A stretch of DNA of 64,000 nucleotides from Kribbella sp. NBC_01245 (GCF_036226525.1 NZ_CP108487.1:6324001-6388000), one strand, 5' to 3'. Positions 43,860-52,556 are shown, counted from the stretch's first letter. Translations and numbers: made by a program. The notes: a model not told the origin generated them from the letters alone.

Positions 43860-44195
43860 ATGGCTAGCTTGAGCACGAAGGCCTGGCGCCCACCGGCCGG
43901 GTGGGAGAAGTCCCGCTTCAGCAACGCCAACAACAACTGCCTCTACGTGCTGGAGCTGCCGGGCGGCGGCGCATCCCTGCTGGACAGCAAGCTGGAGGAC
44001 GACAGCCCGGAACTCACCTTCACTGCGGGCGAGTGGAACGCATTCCTCGAGGCCGTGCTCGCTGGACAGTGGCGGCCGGTCGCTACCCGATCTGGTCCGT
44101 TGAGGCGTCGCCTCAGCTGGGCCCTGATGTTCGCGCTGTCTCGAAGAAGGCTTGGGGCGGCGCGGACCCCGCGATCCCTGCTGGGTTCCTCCTGA
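43860..44195 (+). CDS. DUF397 protein with basic extension (cassette A)
   Basis: 111 aa. The DUF397 core ('KSRFSNANNNCLYVLEL', 'SLLDSKLED', 'LTFTAGEWNAFLEAVLAG') occupies residues 10-75. A basic tail ('RRRLSWALMFALSRRRLG') follows, longer than the usual 60-70 aa. GGGAAGGACCAGCAGCA precedes the ATG. Confidence 0.85.
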   Translation: MASLSTKAWRPPAGWEKSRFSNANNNCLYVLELPGGGASLLDSKLEDDSPELTFTAGEWNAFLEAVLAGQWRPVATRSGPLRRRLSWALMFALSRRRLGAARTPRSLLGSS

Positions 44196-44305
44196 TGCAC
44201 CATCGTCGAGCGGAACTTACGCTTGTCCGCCGCGCTATCGACGGTAGAGCCCAGTGGGGGACAAGGCACCTGGTTCACTCGCGCCGAGCCGGGATCTAGC
44301 GGGTG

Positions 44306-44335
44306 AAGCCCGCACCTCTGCGGGGGTGCGGGCTT
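44306..44335 (+). terminator. Rho-independent terminator
   Basis: AAGCCCGCACC (44306-44316) pairs perfectly with 44325-44335, followed by a pyrimidine/T-rich run. Confidence 0.85.
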
Positions 44336-44385
44336 CTTCTCTGACTGGGATCCAAAGCTGCTGGCCGGCTCGTAGGATCTGGCCT

Positions 44386-45132
44386 GTGGCGCGCACCGTG
44401 GTGATCAGCGGCGGAGGAACCGGCATCGGCTTCACGACGGCGGAGGTGTTCGCCGCCGGCGGCGACCGGGTCGTCCTCCTCGGCCGACGCGAGGAAGTCC
44501 TCGCGGAGGCGGTCGAGAAGATCCCCGGCGCGACGTATTTCGCCGCGGACCTCAGTGATCCGGGAGCCACCCGCGCAGCGGTCGACTTCATCGCCCAGCG
44601 CTACGACGGCGTCGACGTCATTGTTCACAGCGCCGGCGGGAATGGGGTGCTCGAGGACAAGGTTGAGCACGCCGACCCGTTGGAGGCGATTGCACACGAC
44701 TGGATGCTGAACTTCCGGCTGAACACGCTCACCGCCGTTCTCCTCACCGAAGCCCTCAAGGAACAGCTGGTCGACGATGGCGGCCGCGTCCTGTTCATCA
44801 CGTCGATCTCGGCCTTCCGCGGATCCGGCCGGGTCGCATATGGCGCAGCCAAGGCCTCGCTGCACCCGTACGTCGTGAAGTTGGCTGACGATCTCGGTCC
44901 TCGACGGATTACCGTCAACGCGGTCGCACCGGGACTCATCGCCGACACTCCGTTCTTCGGGGGACCGATGACCGAGGAACGGCTCAAGCTCCGCGCGGCC
45001 GAGACCGTGACCGGCCGAGTCGGTGAACCGAGTGACGTCGCCGCAACCCTGCACTTCCTGGCGTCCAAGGCCGCCGGCCACATCACCGCCCAGGTGATCC
45101 AGGTGAACGGCGGCGCCAAGACCAGCCTCTGA
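44386..45132 (+). CDS. Short-chain dehydrogenase/reductase
   Basis: A 248-aa classical SDR: cofactor motif 'VVISGGGTGIGF', 'HSAGGNG' (NAG position), catalytic Ser in 'FITSISAF', and Tyr/Lys in 'VAYGAAKASL', then 'NAVAPGLI'. GTG 44386 lies seven bases after TAGGAT, so the transcript is probably leaderless. A short fragment related to its residues 55-75 occurs at 61.3 kb. Substrate unknown. Confidence 0.9.
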   Translation: MARTVVISGGGTGIGFTTAEVFAAGGDRVVLLGRREEVLAEAVEKIPGATYFAADLSDPGATRAAVDFIAQRYDGVDVIVHSAGGNGVLEDKVEHADPLEAIAHDWMLNFRLNTLTAVLLTEALKEQLVDDGGRVLFITSISAFRGSGRVAYGAAKASLHPYVVKLADDLGPRRITVNAVAPGLIADTPFFGGPMTEERLKLRAAETVTGRVGEPSDVAATLHFLASKAAGHITAQVIQVNGGAKTSL

Positions 45133-45324
45133 GCTGTGTCTGCCTCGAAGCACCTTTGGCTGAGCCGACACAGCTGCACGTCGACGGGTACTCGGCGTTC
45201 CGCACGTCCGGGGATCCCGAAGAGGTCGGCAAGTACCGGCGCGCCTGGCCGGGGCTTGCGGGAGATCGCGCTGAGCGAATCAGCCTCCCGCGAATCACCC
45301 GCCGCGGATCACCGAACTGTCGTA
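45133..45324 (+). pseudogene. DUF5753 C-terminal fragment with frameshift
   Basis: 'VDGYSAFRTSGDPEEVGKYR' matches the DUF5753 ending in one frame. The following 'LREIALSESASRE' continues in another, so a 1-bp indel separates them. Only the last 50 codons of a WhiJ-like gene remain. Similar to the decayed gene at 39.8-40.5 kb. Confidence 0.65.
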
Positions 45325-45338
45325 GACCACCTTGTTGG

Positions 45339-46541
45339 TCAGGTCGCCAGGGCCATACGAGTCGCGAGCCGACGCAGTTCTGGTGCACGGCGGGGGCTTC
45401 GGCTGAGCAGATCGCGCACAAGTTCACGGGCCATGGGCCGGTTGTGGACGTGGGCGGGGGCGAGTCGTTCGGCCTGCAGCAGCGCGTCGAGCGCGGCGTC
45501 GTCGCGGTGCGCCATACCGAGCCCGCGGGCGCGGCAGGTCCAGTAGTGCGTACGGCGCTCGGCCGAGGTGATCGCCTCGATGGGTACCTGGTCGGCCATG
45601 CCGAGGGCGTCGCGGGGTTCGCCGAGCTCGACCGCGGTCTCCAGCGCGTGCAGGGCGACGTTCGGCGCGTTGAACTGTGTCTGCCAGGCGTTTCCGCTGG
45701 CGGAGGCGACCCTTCGCGCCTGGGCCAGGTGGTCGCGTACGTCGGTCGCGGCCAGCATCCGGGCGGAGACGACAGCCGCGCGCAGGTGCATCGCTCCCCA
45801 CAGCGCGGTCAGGGTGGCGTCGCGGCCGACGTGCGGATCCAGCGCATTGATGCTGTCGAGCGCGGCGGCCTTGGCCGAGCGGAGCGCGTCGCCGCCGGCG
45901 TGCAGCCATACCCCGCACAGGTCCCAGTTGGCGGCCGCGATCGGCGCCGGGGCTCCGAGGGTTTCGGCGGTACGGACCTCGAGCTCGACGGCGGTCCAGG
46001 CCAGATCGTGGTGGCCGGTCAGATCCGAGGTGACGCGAGCGATGTGGCAGACGCGGACGAACAGCTCGGCGAGCTGGTCGCGCGCCGCGCCGTCGGCGGC
46101 ACGGAGCGCGGCCGCGACGTCGTCGACCAGTGCCGGCATGATGCCGCCGAGGGTCTGGAAGTCCGCGGCCTGGCGCAGCTTCTCCGCGGTGATCACCTCG
46201 GTGCGAAGCTCAGCCAGTGGCCGGGGCGCGCGGGCAGGATCGCCGAAGTTCGGCATCAGAGCGCGCTGCAGGGACAGCCGCATAGCCGGGATGCCGTTGT
46301 GGCCGGAGTCGAGTTCCGGGTTGGCGTGCCGGTACGGCTGCCCGGTCAGCTCGATCATCTCGACACCGAGCACGTTCGCGACCCGGTCGAGAACGCTGAA
46401 CCGATCGAGCGGGATCTTGCCCCGTTCAGCCTGGCTGACCCAGCTGACGGAGTAGCCGAGCTTCTCGGCGAACTCTGCTTGGGACCAATCGCGCCGCTTG
46501 CGCGCGCGAGCGATGCGCTGCCCGGTCGTCTCGGCGGTCAT
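45339..46541 (-). CDS. XRE regulator with helical-repeat domain
   Basis: A 400-aa protein. HTH at residues 5-65 ('RIARARKRRDWSQAEFAEKL', 'VSWVSQAERGKIPLDRFSV'). The remainder is helical repeats without the 'MDRR' linker of the other regulators ('ELFVRVCHIARVTSDLTG', 'RARGLGMAHRDDAALDAL'). AGGAGTGCA precedes ATG 46541. Divergent from the cassette B regulator with a small palindrome between. Confidence 0.88.
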   Translation of the reverse strand: MTAETTGQRIARARKRRDWSQAEFAEKLGYSVSWVSQAERGKIPLDRFSVLDRVANVLGVEMIELTGQPYRHANPELDSGHNGIPAMRLSLQRALMPNFGDPARAPRPLAELRTEVITAEKLRQAADFQTLGGIMPALVDDVAAALRAADGAARDQLAELFVRVCHIARVTSDLTGHHDLAWTAVELEVRTAETLGAPAPIAAANWDLCGVWLHAGGDALRSAKAAALDSINALDPHVGRDATLTALWGAMHLRAAVVSARMLAATDVRDHLAQARRVASASGNAWQTQFNAPNVALHALETAVELGEPRDALGMADQVPIEAITSAERRTHYWTCRARGLGMAHRDDAALDALLQAERLAPAHVHNRPMARELVRDLLSRSPRRAPELRRLATRMALAT

Positions 46542-46602
46542 TGCACTCCTCTTTGCTCGCTCACTCCCATTGTCTCTCGGTACGGCGGTACCGGGTGCGG
46601 AA

Positions 46603-46621
46603 TCCGCAAAAACTCTGCGGA
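46603..46621. promoter_or_regulatory. Inverted repeat between divergent regulators
   Basis: TCCGCA-(7)-TGCGGA (46603-46608, 46616-46621) in the 195-bp divergent region; a candidate operator. Confidence 0.45.
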
Positions 46622-46736
46622 TCTGAGCTATTCCGGTCCAGCACAATGAGTGACATAGCGAGCGCGAGCCGCTACGTCAAGAGGGCATCCGCCGATCCGG
46701 CGGCTGTGCGAGATCCAGTTCGGGGAGGAGCTGGTC

Positions 46737-48104
46737 GTGGAGACCGTGTATCGGCATCCGCTGGCGGCGCTGCGCGCTGGCATGGGGGTGTCGGCCGCCA
46801 AGTACCTCCAGCTGCTCGCTGCCGAGCACCGCAGCCTCGGGTACGGCGAGATGGCGGTCCGGCGGGAGAAGGTCGCTCGCTGGGAGTCGGGTGTGGCCGC
46901 GCCGACCCGGGCGGTGCAGCACGCGATGGCGCATCTGCACGGCGTACCGGTCGACATCGCCGAGGGACTGGGGTGGCCGCAGTGGCTGTCAGTTGCACAG
47001 GATCCGTCGAGCGTGGTCCACGACCACGCCGTTCTCCACTCACCCTGGACCCCTGCGGGTACGGTGGATTCGACCGCCGCTTCCGCGCAGGGAGGCTCGA
47101 TGGATCGTCGCGGGTTCCTCATCGCATCCGGATCGCTGCTCGCCTCGCTCGGCGGCGAGTGGTCCGGTGCTCTCGACGCCGACGCGTCGACCGGCATCCA
47201 CATCGGGCGCCGGCCGCTGACACCGGTCCTGCTGGACCGCCTGGAGCAACGCCTCGACGACCTGCGGCGCCTGGACGACACCCTCGGGGGAGGCGAGCTG
47301 CGCCAGCTCGCGGCCGCAGAGTTCACGTTGCTCGGCCATCTGGCCGACGAAGCGGTGTACGACGACGTCGTCGGTCGACGGCTCTTCTCCGCCCTAGCCG
47401 AAGCGGGCCGGATCTGCGGCTGGCTGCACTTCGACGCCGGCCAGCACGCGGCCGCCCAGTCGTACTACATCTCGGCACTGCGGGCATCAGCGACGGCCGG
47501 CGACACCGATACCGGCGCGAACGTGTTGGCGTTCATGGCGATCCAGACCTACTCGGTCGGGGACCCGCAAGACGCAGTCAACCTCGTCCGCACGGCGCAG
47601 GCGCAGACCGCCCGGTCCAGCCCAACCGTCCGGGCGATGCTGCACATGCGAGCTGGGCGCGCCCTGTCCAAGGCCGGCCAGCGCAAGGCCTGCGCCCGCG
47701 AGCTCGACGCCGCCAGGACCGCACTCGACTCAGCATCCAGTGACGACGTTCCACCCTGGGCGTACTGGATGTCCGCGGGGGAGATCGAGATGATCGCGGC
47801 CTCGTCCGCCCTGGAGCTCGACGATCCCCAGAAGGCGCTCGACTACTTCGCGGCTGCCCGCGACAGCGCGTACGCCGCCGACGGCTACGTCCGCGACAAC
47901 GCGCTCTATCTGGTCCGCTCGGCCGACGCGCACCTGCGGCTCGGCGACGTCGACGCCGCATGTGCCGCCGCGGGCGAGGCGCTGGATCAGCTCGACGGCC
48001 TGGACTCAGCGCGGCCGACCGGCGCCCTCGATGACTTCACTCGCGCCCTCCGCCCGTACCGCTCAGCGCGCGCCGCGACCGATCTCCTGGCCCGCACCGG
48101 CTAG
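46737..48104 (+). CDS. XRE regulator with TPR domain (cassette B)
   Basis: A 455-aa protein. HTH-like N-terminus ('YLQLLAAEHRSLGYGEMAV', 'EKVARWESGVAAPTR'), linker 'SMDRRGFLIASGSLLASLG', then TPR-like repeats ('YISALRASATAGDTDTGANV', 'RAGRALSKAGQRKACAREL'). GGAGGAG lies eight bases before GTG 46737. Same build as the cassette A regulator. It is followed after 280 bp by the same pair of tiny genes and a DUF397 gene. Confidence 0.88.
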   Translation: METVYRHPLAALRAGMGVSAAKYLQLLAAEHRSLGYGEMAVRREKVARWESGVAAPTRAVQHAMAHLHGVPVDIAEGLGWPQWLSVAQDPSSVVHDHAVLHSPWTPAGTVDSTAASAQGGSMDRRGFLIASGSLLASLGGEWSGALDADASTGIHIGRRPLTPVLLDRLEQRLDDLRRLDDTLGGGELRQLAAAEFTLLGHLADEAVYDDVVGRRLFSALAEAGRICGWLHFDAGQHAAAQSYYISALRASATAGDTDTGANVLAFMAIQTYSVGDPQDAVNLVRTAQAQTARSSPTVRAMLHMRAGRALSKAGQRKACARELDAARTALDSASSDDVPPWAYWMSAGEIEMIAASSALELDDPQKALDYFAAARDSAYAADGYVRDNALYLVRSADAHLRLGDVDAACAAAGEALDQLDGLDSARPTGALDDFTRALRPYRSARAATDLLARTG

Positions 48105-48218
48105 CCCCGCGCTCGCCTTCACGACCCGTCCCGCGCGCCCAGCGGAGGCGGGTCGATGTGCTGTCCTTGCTCACTGCAACTGTCGCCGAATCCTCAAGTC
48201 TGTAAGCGATTCCGGGAA

Positions 48219-48267
48219 AGGCAACAGGAAGGCAACACGGCTCGAAACAGGCAACAAGTAGGCAGCA
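48219..48267. promoter_or_regulatory. Four AGGCAACA repeats
   Basis: AGGCAACA at 48219, 48230 and 48249, and AGGCAGCA at 48260, upstream of the cassette B membrane peptide. Spacing of about 11, 19 and 11 bp puts pairs on one DNA face, as for a repeated operator. Confidence 0.55.
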
Positions 48268-48383
48268 CCTGGCCGCTAGAAATGCCGTTGCCACCTGCGG
48301 TTTCGTGATGGAGCAACACCACCACGGGCCGGCATCCTCCGTCCGGGCCGTGGATCCACTTCATCCGCACCTGGGGAGTAGCG

Positions 48384-48476
48384 ATGATCAACTTCGAGAT
48401 GCTCTACGTGGCGGCGATCGGCCTGTATGTGCTCATCGTCCGCGACATCGACCGCGAAGCGCGGGACCTCCCATGA
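48384..48476 (+). CDS. Tiny single-pass membrane peptide (cassette B)
   Basis: 30 aa, one helix ('MLYVAAIGLYVLIVRD') and 'RDIDREARDLP' at the end, paralogous to 43275-43397. GGGGAG precedes the ATG; ATGA overlap with the next gene. Confidence 0.75.
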   Translation: MINFEMLYVAAIGLYVLIVRDIDREARDLP

Positions 48477-48661
48477 CCGCCGCCGCTTCCACACAAAAGC
48501 GGGTCTGGGTCCGGGTGTGGTTCGGCGAGCATGTCATCGCTGACTACACCGCCGTACCGGACCTGGCCGACCGGTACGCATCCGCGATGGGCCGTCGGTT
48601 CGCCGGTCTGAAGGTCACCAGCGACCCAGTACCGCTGGCCCCGGCAGAGCCAGAGTCCTGA
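48473..48661 (+). CDS. Small conserved protein with WFG motif (cassette B)
   Basis: 62 aa, paralogue of 43394-43573: 'VRVWFGEHVIADYTAVP', then 'ADRYASAMGRRFAGLKVT'. Coupled to the membrane peptide. Function unknown. Confidence 0.75.
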   Translation: MTAAASTQKRVWVRVWFGEHVIADYTAVPDLADRYASAMGRRFAGLKVTSDPVPLAPAEPES

Positions 48662-48798
48662 TGCTGCGGATCCGGGCCTTCACCCGTCAGAGCGGGTGCG
48701 CTTCCTCAAATGCGCGCGATGGCCGGTCCCGCGTTCAAAGTCCCTGTCCGCGGCCGCTTCCCCTGTAGGTCGCACGGACGGGGCTCCTAATCCGGCAG

Positions 48799-48909
48799 GC
48801 GACCGGGCTGCGCCAGTGGGTGCGGTCGTCCGCCGTTCCACCTCGGGATCGGACGGGATCCCGGCGGGGCCCAGCCGTCCCTACCCGGTGAGTGCGGTAG
48901 GGGCGGCGT
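48799..48909 (+). promoter_or_regulatory. Structured leader of DUF397 gene, copy B
   Basis: Second copy of the conserved non-coding leader described at 43711-43826, with the same closing hairpin (CCCTACC...GGTAGGG). The flanking non-coding DNA is less similar, so this block is under selection or recently duplicated. Confidence 0.55.
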
Positions 48910-48955
48910 CGAGCCGCTGCGCGGTGCCCCAACGCACCTTGAAAGGACAGCAGAG

Positions 48956-49390
48956 ATGACCAGCCCGGACACGATGACTTGGCGACCCTCGTCTGAGTGG
49001 ATCAAGGCCAGCGCAAGCAATCCGAGCAACAACTGCGTCTACGCCCGGCAAGAAAATGACGGCCGGATCTCCATCATGGACAGCAAGCTCGGGGGAGCCA
49101 GCCCGATCCTGACCTTCACCCCCGCCGAGATCCAGGCATTCATGCAGGGCGTTGTCGACGGCGACTTCGACAAGCTCCTTCACCCACCGGGCACCGCGCA
49201 CTCGTCTTGGCTCCGGATCAAAAGGCGCGGGGCCCTTTTGTCATTCAGGAAGCGAGTCCGTGGGTGGCTCAGGCCAGCGTCACCGACGTGTCCCCAGGAC
49301 GGATTCGGCTCGGATCACCCGTCGCCCTCCACGGAATCAGCTCGCGCAACGGCTCACGTTTTGACCGACGGCACCGAGCAGCGCTCGTGA
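48956..49390 (+). CDS. DUF397 protein with long tail (cassette B)
   Basis: 144 aa. The DUF397 core is at residues 5-75 ('IKASASNPSNNCVYARQ', 'SIMDSKLGG', 'LTFTPAEIQAFMQGVVDG'), followed by 70 residues of low-complexity basic sequence unlike the family. The extension may come from loss of the native stop codon. AAAGGACAGCAGAG precedes the ATG. Confidence 0.8.
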   Translation: MTSPDTMTWRPSSEWIKASASNPSNNCVYARQENDGRISIMDSKLGGASPILTFTPAEIQAFMQGVVDGDFDKLLHPPGTAHSSWLRIKRRGALLSFRKRVRGWLRPASPTCPQDGFGSDHPSPSTESARATAHVLTDGTEQRS

Positions 49391-49490
49391 CATCACCGAG
49401 CAAACGGGAAACAGACCAGATGACCGCGGCATTAGCGGTAGTCCTCGCCAACACCGCTGTGTCCAGATGGCCTGACATGCGGCCGACGCA

Positions 49491-49739
49491 GTGGTAATTC
49501 ACGACCTCCTCGCGGCGGGTGACTTATGGATCCTGGACCTGCTCATCGTGCTCGCCTCAGCCCTGTTCGGCCTGGCGGCGGCCCAAACGGCTGTACGCGA
49601 CCCTGACCGGCCACCGTCACCCGAAGATCCGCACTACGCGGACCCGCCTTCCTTCCAGCATCCGGCTGACCGATCGGCCATGACTCGCCGGTGCTCACCA
49701 ACGAATTCGGCGCCCACGCCCGACTTGGAGGCTTTGTGA
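49491..49739 (+). CDS. Small single-pass membrane protein
   Basis: 82 aa, GTG start. 'VIHDLLAAGDLWILDLLIVLA' leads into a hydrophobic helix (to about residue 32), then a Pro/Asp-rich tail. The N-terminal design recalls the peptide directly before the glutamine-kinase-like gene ('AIHEFLLTDLILIGVAIGLA'). Overlaps the MurA-like fragment start by 4 bp. The 100 bp upstream contain only a 25-codon frame (49421-49498) that I do not support. Confidence 0.5.
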   Translation: MVIHDLLAAGDLWILDLLIVLASALFGLAAAQTAVRDPDRPPSPEDPHYADPPSFQHPADRSAMTRRCSPTNSAPTPDLEAL

Positions 49740-49993
49740 CACTCGAGCTGCAGACTCAGCCACGTACGACGGTGACTGTGCGATCTGCCCGGCCGCTTGC
49801 GGGTACCGTGCGGGTGGACGGTTCGAAGAACGCCGCGCTGCCGCTGCTGGCGGCGGCCGCGGCCGTACGTTTGCTGGCTCTTCGCGCGTTGTGGCGGCTT
49901 GTTCAACGGATCACGCGCGCCCCCCAGGCCCAGCTAGGAACAGGGACTTCTCGGGCGGCGAGGCCGCAACCAGTGGGCTGTCTCAATCATTAG
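49736..49993 (+). pseudogene. Truncated MurA-like (UDP-GlcNAc enolpyruvyltransferase) fragment
   Basis: GTG 49736 opens a frame whose first 48 codons match the N-terminus of MurA: 'LAGTVRVDGSKNAALPLLAA' is the 'GAKNAALPLLAA' motif with the conserved Lys. After about 49880 similarity ends abruptly and the frame runs into unrelated sequence. The other 370 residues of MurA are absent. It lies upstream of a cluster with two Mur-ligase-like genes, so an intact MurA-like enzyme may once have belonged there. Confidence 0.7.
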
Positions 49994-50034
49994 GGTGATT
50001 CCGTGCGACCACCCACTGCGGATAGGACACCTGC

Positions 50035-51069
50035 ATGTTCAGCACTGACCGCGTCGAGGAGCTTCTCGAGGCCGGATATCGCGACCAGGCCTACCCCGGT
50101 GCGGTCTGGAGCGTAGGTGACCTGGACGGCGTCCGGAGCGCAAGAGTGGTCGGCGTTCTGGATCCCGCGCAACCGGACGACCCCATGCTGCCCGACACGG
50201 TCTTCGACGTAGCCAGCCTGACGAAAGTTCTCGCGGTGTGGGCAGCCATCGGTGTGCAGGTCACGGCAGGACAGCTGCAGCTTGACCAGCGGCTCGACGG
50301 GTTCTGGCCCGAGGTCGCGGGGCACCCGCTGGGCCAGGTGACGGCCCACCAGCTCCTGACCCACACAGCGGGGCTTCCGCTGCGGGCAAACCTGAAGAAC
50401 CTTTACGGCACCGACCCCGCGGCAATCAGGGCCGGTGCCTTGGCCGAGGCACTGCAGCGGCCGCCGGCCGAAGCGGTCGAGTACACCGACCGGGCCGCGC
50501 TGATCCTCGGTTACCTCGCCGAATACCTGTCGGGGCAACCACTCGATCGTCTCGTAACGGACCGGGTCTGGGGTCCGCTCGGAATGGACACCACACGGTT
50601 CGGGCCACTTCCGCCCGAGATCGCGGCGCGTTGTGCACCGACCGAGTTCGACGCTGATGCCGGCGTCCGGATCAAGGGAACGCCTCACGACTATTCCGCA
50701 CGGTTGCTCGGCGCCTGCGGCATCGCAGGTAGCTTCTCGACCGCCGCGGACCTGGGCCGATTCCTGCAGTACATGCTGCAGGCAACCAGTATCCCGGTTG
50801 GCGGCTTCGGCGCCGGGTGGGTGACCGCGTCGCTGTCGGTCCAGACCGGCGACCTCACTCCGCCGCGTGGTCTCTTCTGGCAGCCGGCACGCGGCAGCGC
50901 CCCGGGAAAGGATGTCTGGGTGCACTACGGCTTCACCGGTACAGCAATGTGGATCTCGCCCTCGCTCGGCCGGTGGGCAACGCTGCTGACGAACAAGCTG
51001 TACTACACACGCGACCGCGACCCGCTCATGGGGATTCGCGATCAATTCCGCGAGATCGTCTTCGTATGA
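50035..51069 (+). CDS. Serine hydrolase (beta-lactamase/penicillin-binding-like family)
   Basis: A 344-aa class C beta-lactamase-like protein. The active-site 'SLTK' (about residue 63) is preceded by 'FDVA'; Tyr is in 'EYTDRA', and the third motif is 'HYGFTG' (HxG). No signal peptide, so it is cytosolic; such members act as esterases, amidases or D-aminopeptidases. Operon with two small downstream genes by ATGA overlap. Confidence 0.88.
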   Translation: MFSTDRVEELLEAGYRDQAYPGAVWSVGDLDGVRSARVVGVLDPAQPDDPMLPDTVFDVASLTKVLAVWAAIGVQVTAGQLQLDQRLDGFWPEVAGHPLGQVTAHQLLTHTAGLPLRANLKNLYGTDPAAIRAGALAEALQRPPAEAVEYTDRAALILGYLAEYLSGQPLDRLVTDRVWGPLGMDTTRFGPLPPEIAARCAPTEFDADAGVRIKGTPHDYSARLLGACGIAGSFSTAADLGRFLQYMLQATSIPVGGFGAGWVTASLSVQTGDLTPPRGLFWQPARGSAPGKDVWVHYGFTGTAMWISPSLGRWATLLTNKLYYTRDRDPLMGIRDQFREIVFV

Positions 51070-51305
51070 TGAGCACGCTGTGGTCCGGTCACCTCGTGGT
51101 GCCGCATTTCGCAGGTCACCTTGTACAGAAAGGATCTCCGGACCTCGTCGCGGAGGTCGCCCGGGGAGTCGCGGCCGCCAACGGTGATGCAGTGCAACTG
51201 GAACAGCCCGCGATTCTTCGCAGAGGCGGTACGGTGCGGGTAAGCGCACACGACGGGGTATTCATCGAGTGGAACGCGGAGGGGCCCCGTGCCGATGGAC
51301 AGTAG
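51066..51305 (+). CDS. Small hypothetical protein
   Basis: 79 aa; starts in the stop of the serine hydrolase (ATGA). 'WSGHLVVPHFAGHLVQKG' and a beta-rich C-terminus ('GGTVRVSAHDGVFIEWN'). No family recognised. Its end overlaps the DUF6624 gene start. Confidence 0.6.
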   Translation: MMSTLWSGHLVVPHFAGHLVQKGSPDLVAEVARGVAAANGDAVQLEQPAILRRGGTVRVSAHDGVFIEWNAEGPRADGQ

Positions 51306-51855
51306 CGAACTGCGGGCCGAGCTCGAGCGGCGAGCGGCGCTGGACCAGGAAGCCCGCAGCGCCGTGGCCGGCTGGTCAGACGACCCTCAAACCGAATTGT
51401 GGGATGTGGTCAAGGAAGTAGACACCGACAACACTCGCTGGCTCCTCGAGGTCGTCACTGAGCAGGGTTGGCCGCGGATGTCCGAGATTGGTGAGGAAGC
51501 GGCCACCAACGCGTGGCTGTTGGCGCAGCACGCGGACTTGCAGCTGGAACATCAGCGAACGTTTCACCAGCGGATGAAGGAGGCCGTGGCGGCGGGGGAA
51601 GCAACCTCGGAACTGTTCGCCTATTTAGACGATCGAGTACGGACCAACGCCGGCAAGGCTCAGCTGTACGGTACCCAGTTCATTGATCGCGGCCAGGGTC
51701 TGGAAGTGCAGCCGATCGAGGATCCTGACGGTCTGGCGGCGCGGCGGGCAGCGATGGGCATGGAGCCATTCGAGGAGAATGAGGCGAGGATGCATGAGAT
51801 CTGGAAACACGACGGCGCCTCGGATACCGCAGGTCGTGACGGCGACCCGGACTAA
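51295..51855 (+). CDS. DUF6624-like protein
   Basis: 186 aa, soluble and helical. 'LRAELERRAALDQEARS', 'VDTDNTRWLLEVVTEQGWP' and 'AWLLAQHADLQLEHQRTFH' are the markers of DUF6624, which is often near hydrolases and of unknown function. Start is ATG 51295 or GTG 51289. Third gene of the serine hydrolase operon. Confidence 0.75.
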   Translation: MDSSELRAELERRAALDQEARSAVAGWSDDPQTELWDVVKEVDTDNTRWLLEVVTEQGWPRMSEIGEEAATNAWLLAQHADLQLEHQRTFHQRMKEAVAAGEATSELFAYLDDRVRTNAGKAQLYGTQFIDRGQGLEVQPIEDPDGLAARRAAMGMEPFEENEARMHEIWKHDGASDTAGRDGDPD

Positions 51856-52250
51856 GCCGGCTGGACGCCGTCTCCTTTAGAGGCGTTCGTCAAGTGCGGC
51901 TGGTGCCGAGAGAGCATAATCATCGGAGCGTCGCTGATCCGCCTGACCAGGTCGACGGCGGCGATTGGCTCGGCCCTGCCGGGTATCCCGAAGCTGGTTG
52001 CAAGGTCGGCCAGTCCGGCGTGGAGGGCACCTTGCGGGGTGAACACATCGTTTCTGACGGGCAGCTTCAGCAGTTCGGTGACTGTGGGGGCTGGCTGGCC
52101 GTAGGCGAAAAGGATCATCCTTACTGCTGCTATGCCGCAGGCCCGGTTGGACCACTCCGCGCGGTCTCCGAGCGCCCAGCCTCCGTGGAGGTCCCATTCG
52201 GCGGCGTCGATGAGCTGGCGACACATAGGGACGTCGTGGACGTGAGGCAC
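51852..52250 (-). CDS. C39-peptidase-like protein, probably truncated
   Basis: 132 aa from GTG 52250. 'NRACGIAAVRMILFAYGQ' matches the catalytic Cys segment of C39/papain-like families, followed by 'GALHAGLADLATSFGIPG'. The protein stops at 'DAPMIMLSRHQP', where the family would continue to the catalytic His and Asp, so these are missing. Probably a decayed protease. Convergent with the DUF6624 gene. The 300 bp upstream (52251-52556) hold no supported gene. Confidence 0.55.
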   Translation of the reverse strand: MPHVHDVPMCRQLIDAAEWDLHGGWALGDRAEWSNRACGIAAVRMILFAYGQPAPTVTELLKLPVRNDVFTPQGALHAGLADLATSFGIPGRAEPIAAVDLVRRISDAPMIMLSRHQPHLTNASKGDGVQPA

Positions 52251-52556
52251 AGCGGCAGACTCCTGGTGGTGGGTCAGGATGCGGGCTCCCGCACGACAGT
52301 GCATCGCCGACGGTGAAGGCGGGAGTCGGGAGAAGCACGTCATAGGAGGACCGGGTGAGGGCTTCGTGGAGGAGCGTCCGTACGACGTCAGCGTGGACAC
52401 GCCTGGCACGGCCAAGAACGCCGCGACTTAATGAACTGGCCTCACGGGCCGATTGCGTCCCCGCCCGTGAGGACCAGCTCGCGGGAATGTCCCGCTGATA
52501 TGGAGCCGAAGGTGGGGGAGCGGCGGGTGTGCCGTGCTGGGGGAGGAGCTGCCCGG

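Noticed and set aside
47100..47160. Possible Tat signal (RRGFLIASGSLLASLG) in the cassette B regulator
   Set aside because: It lies about 120 residues inside an HTH protein; the other regulators have the same 'MDRR' linker, so it is a domain junction.
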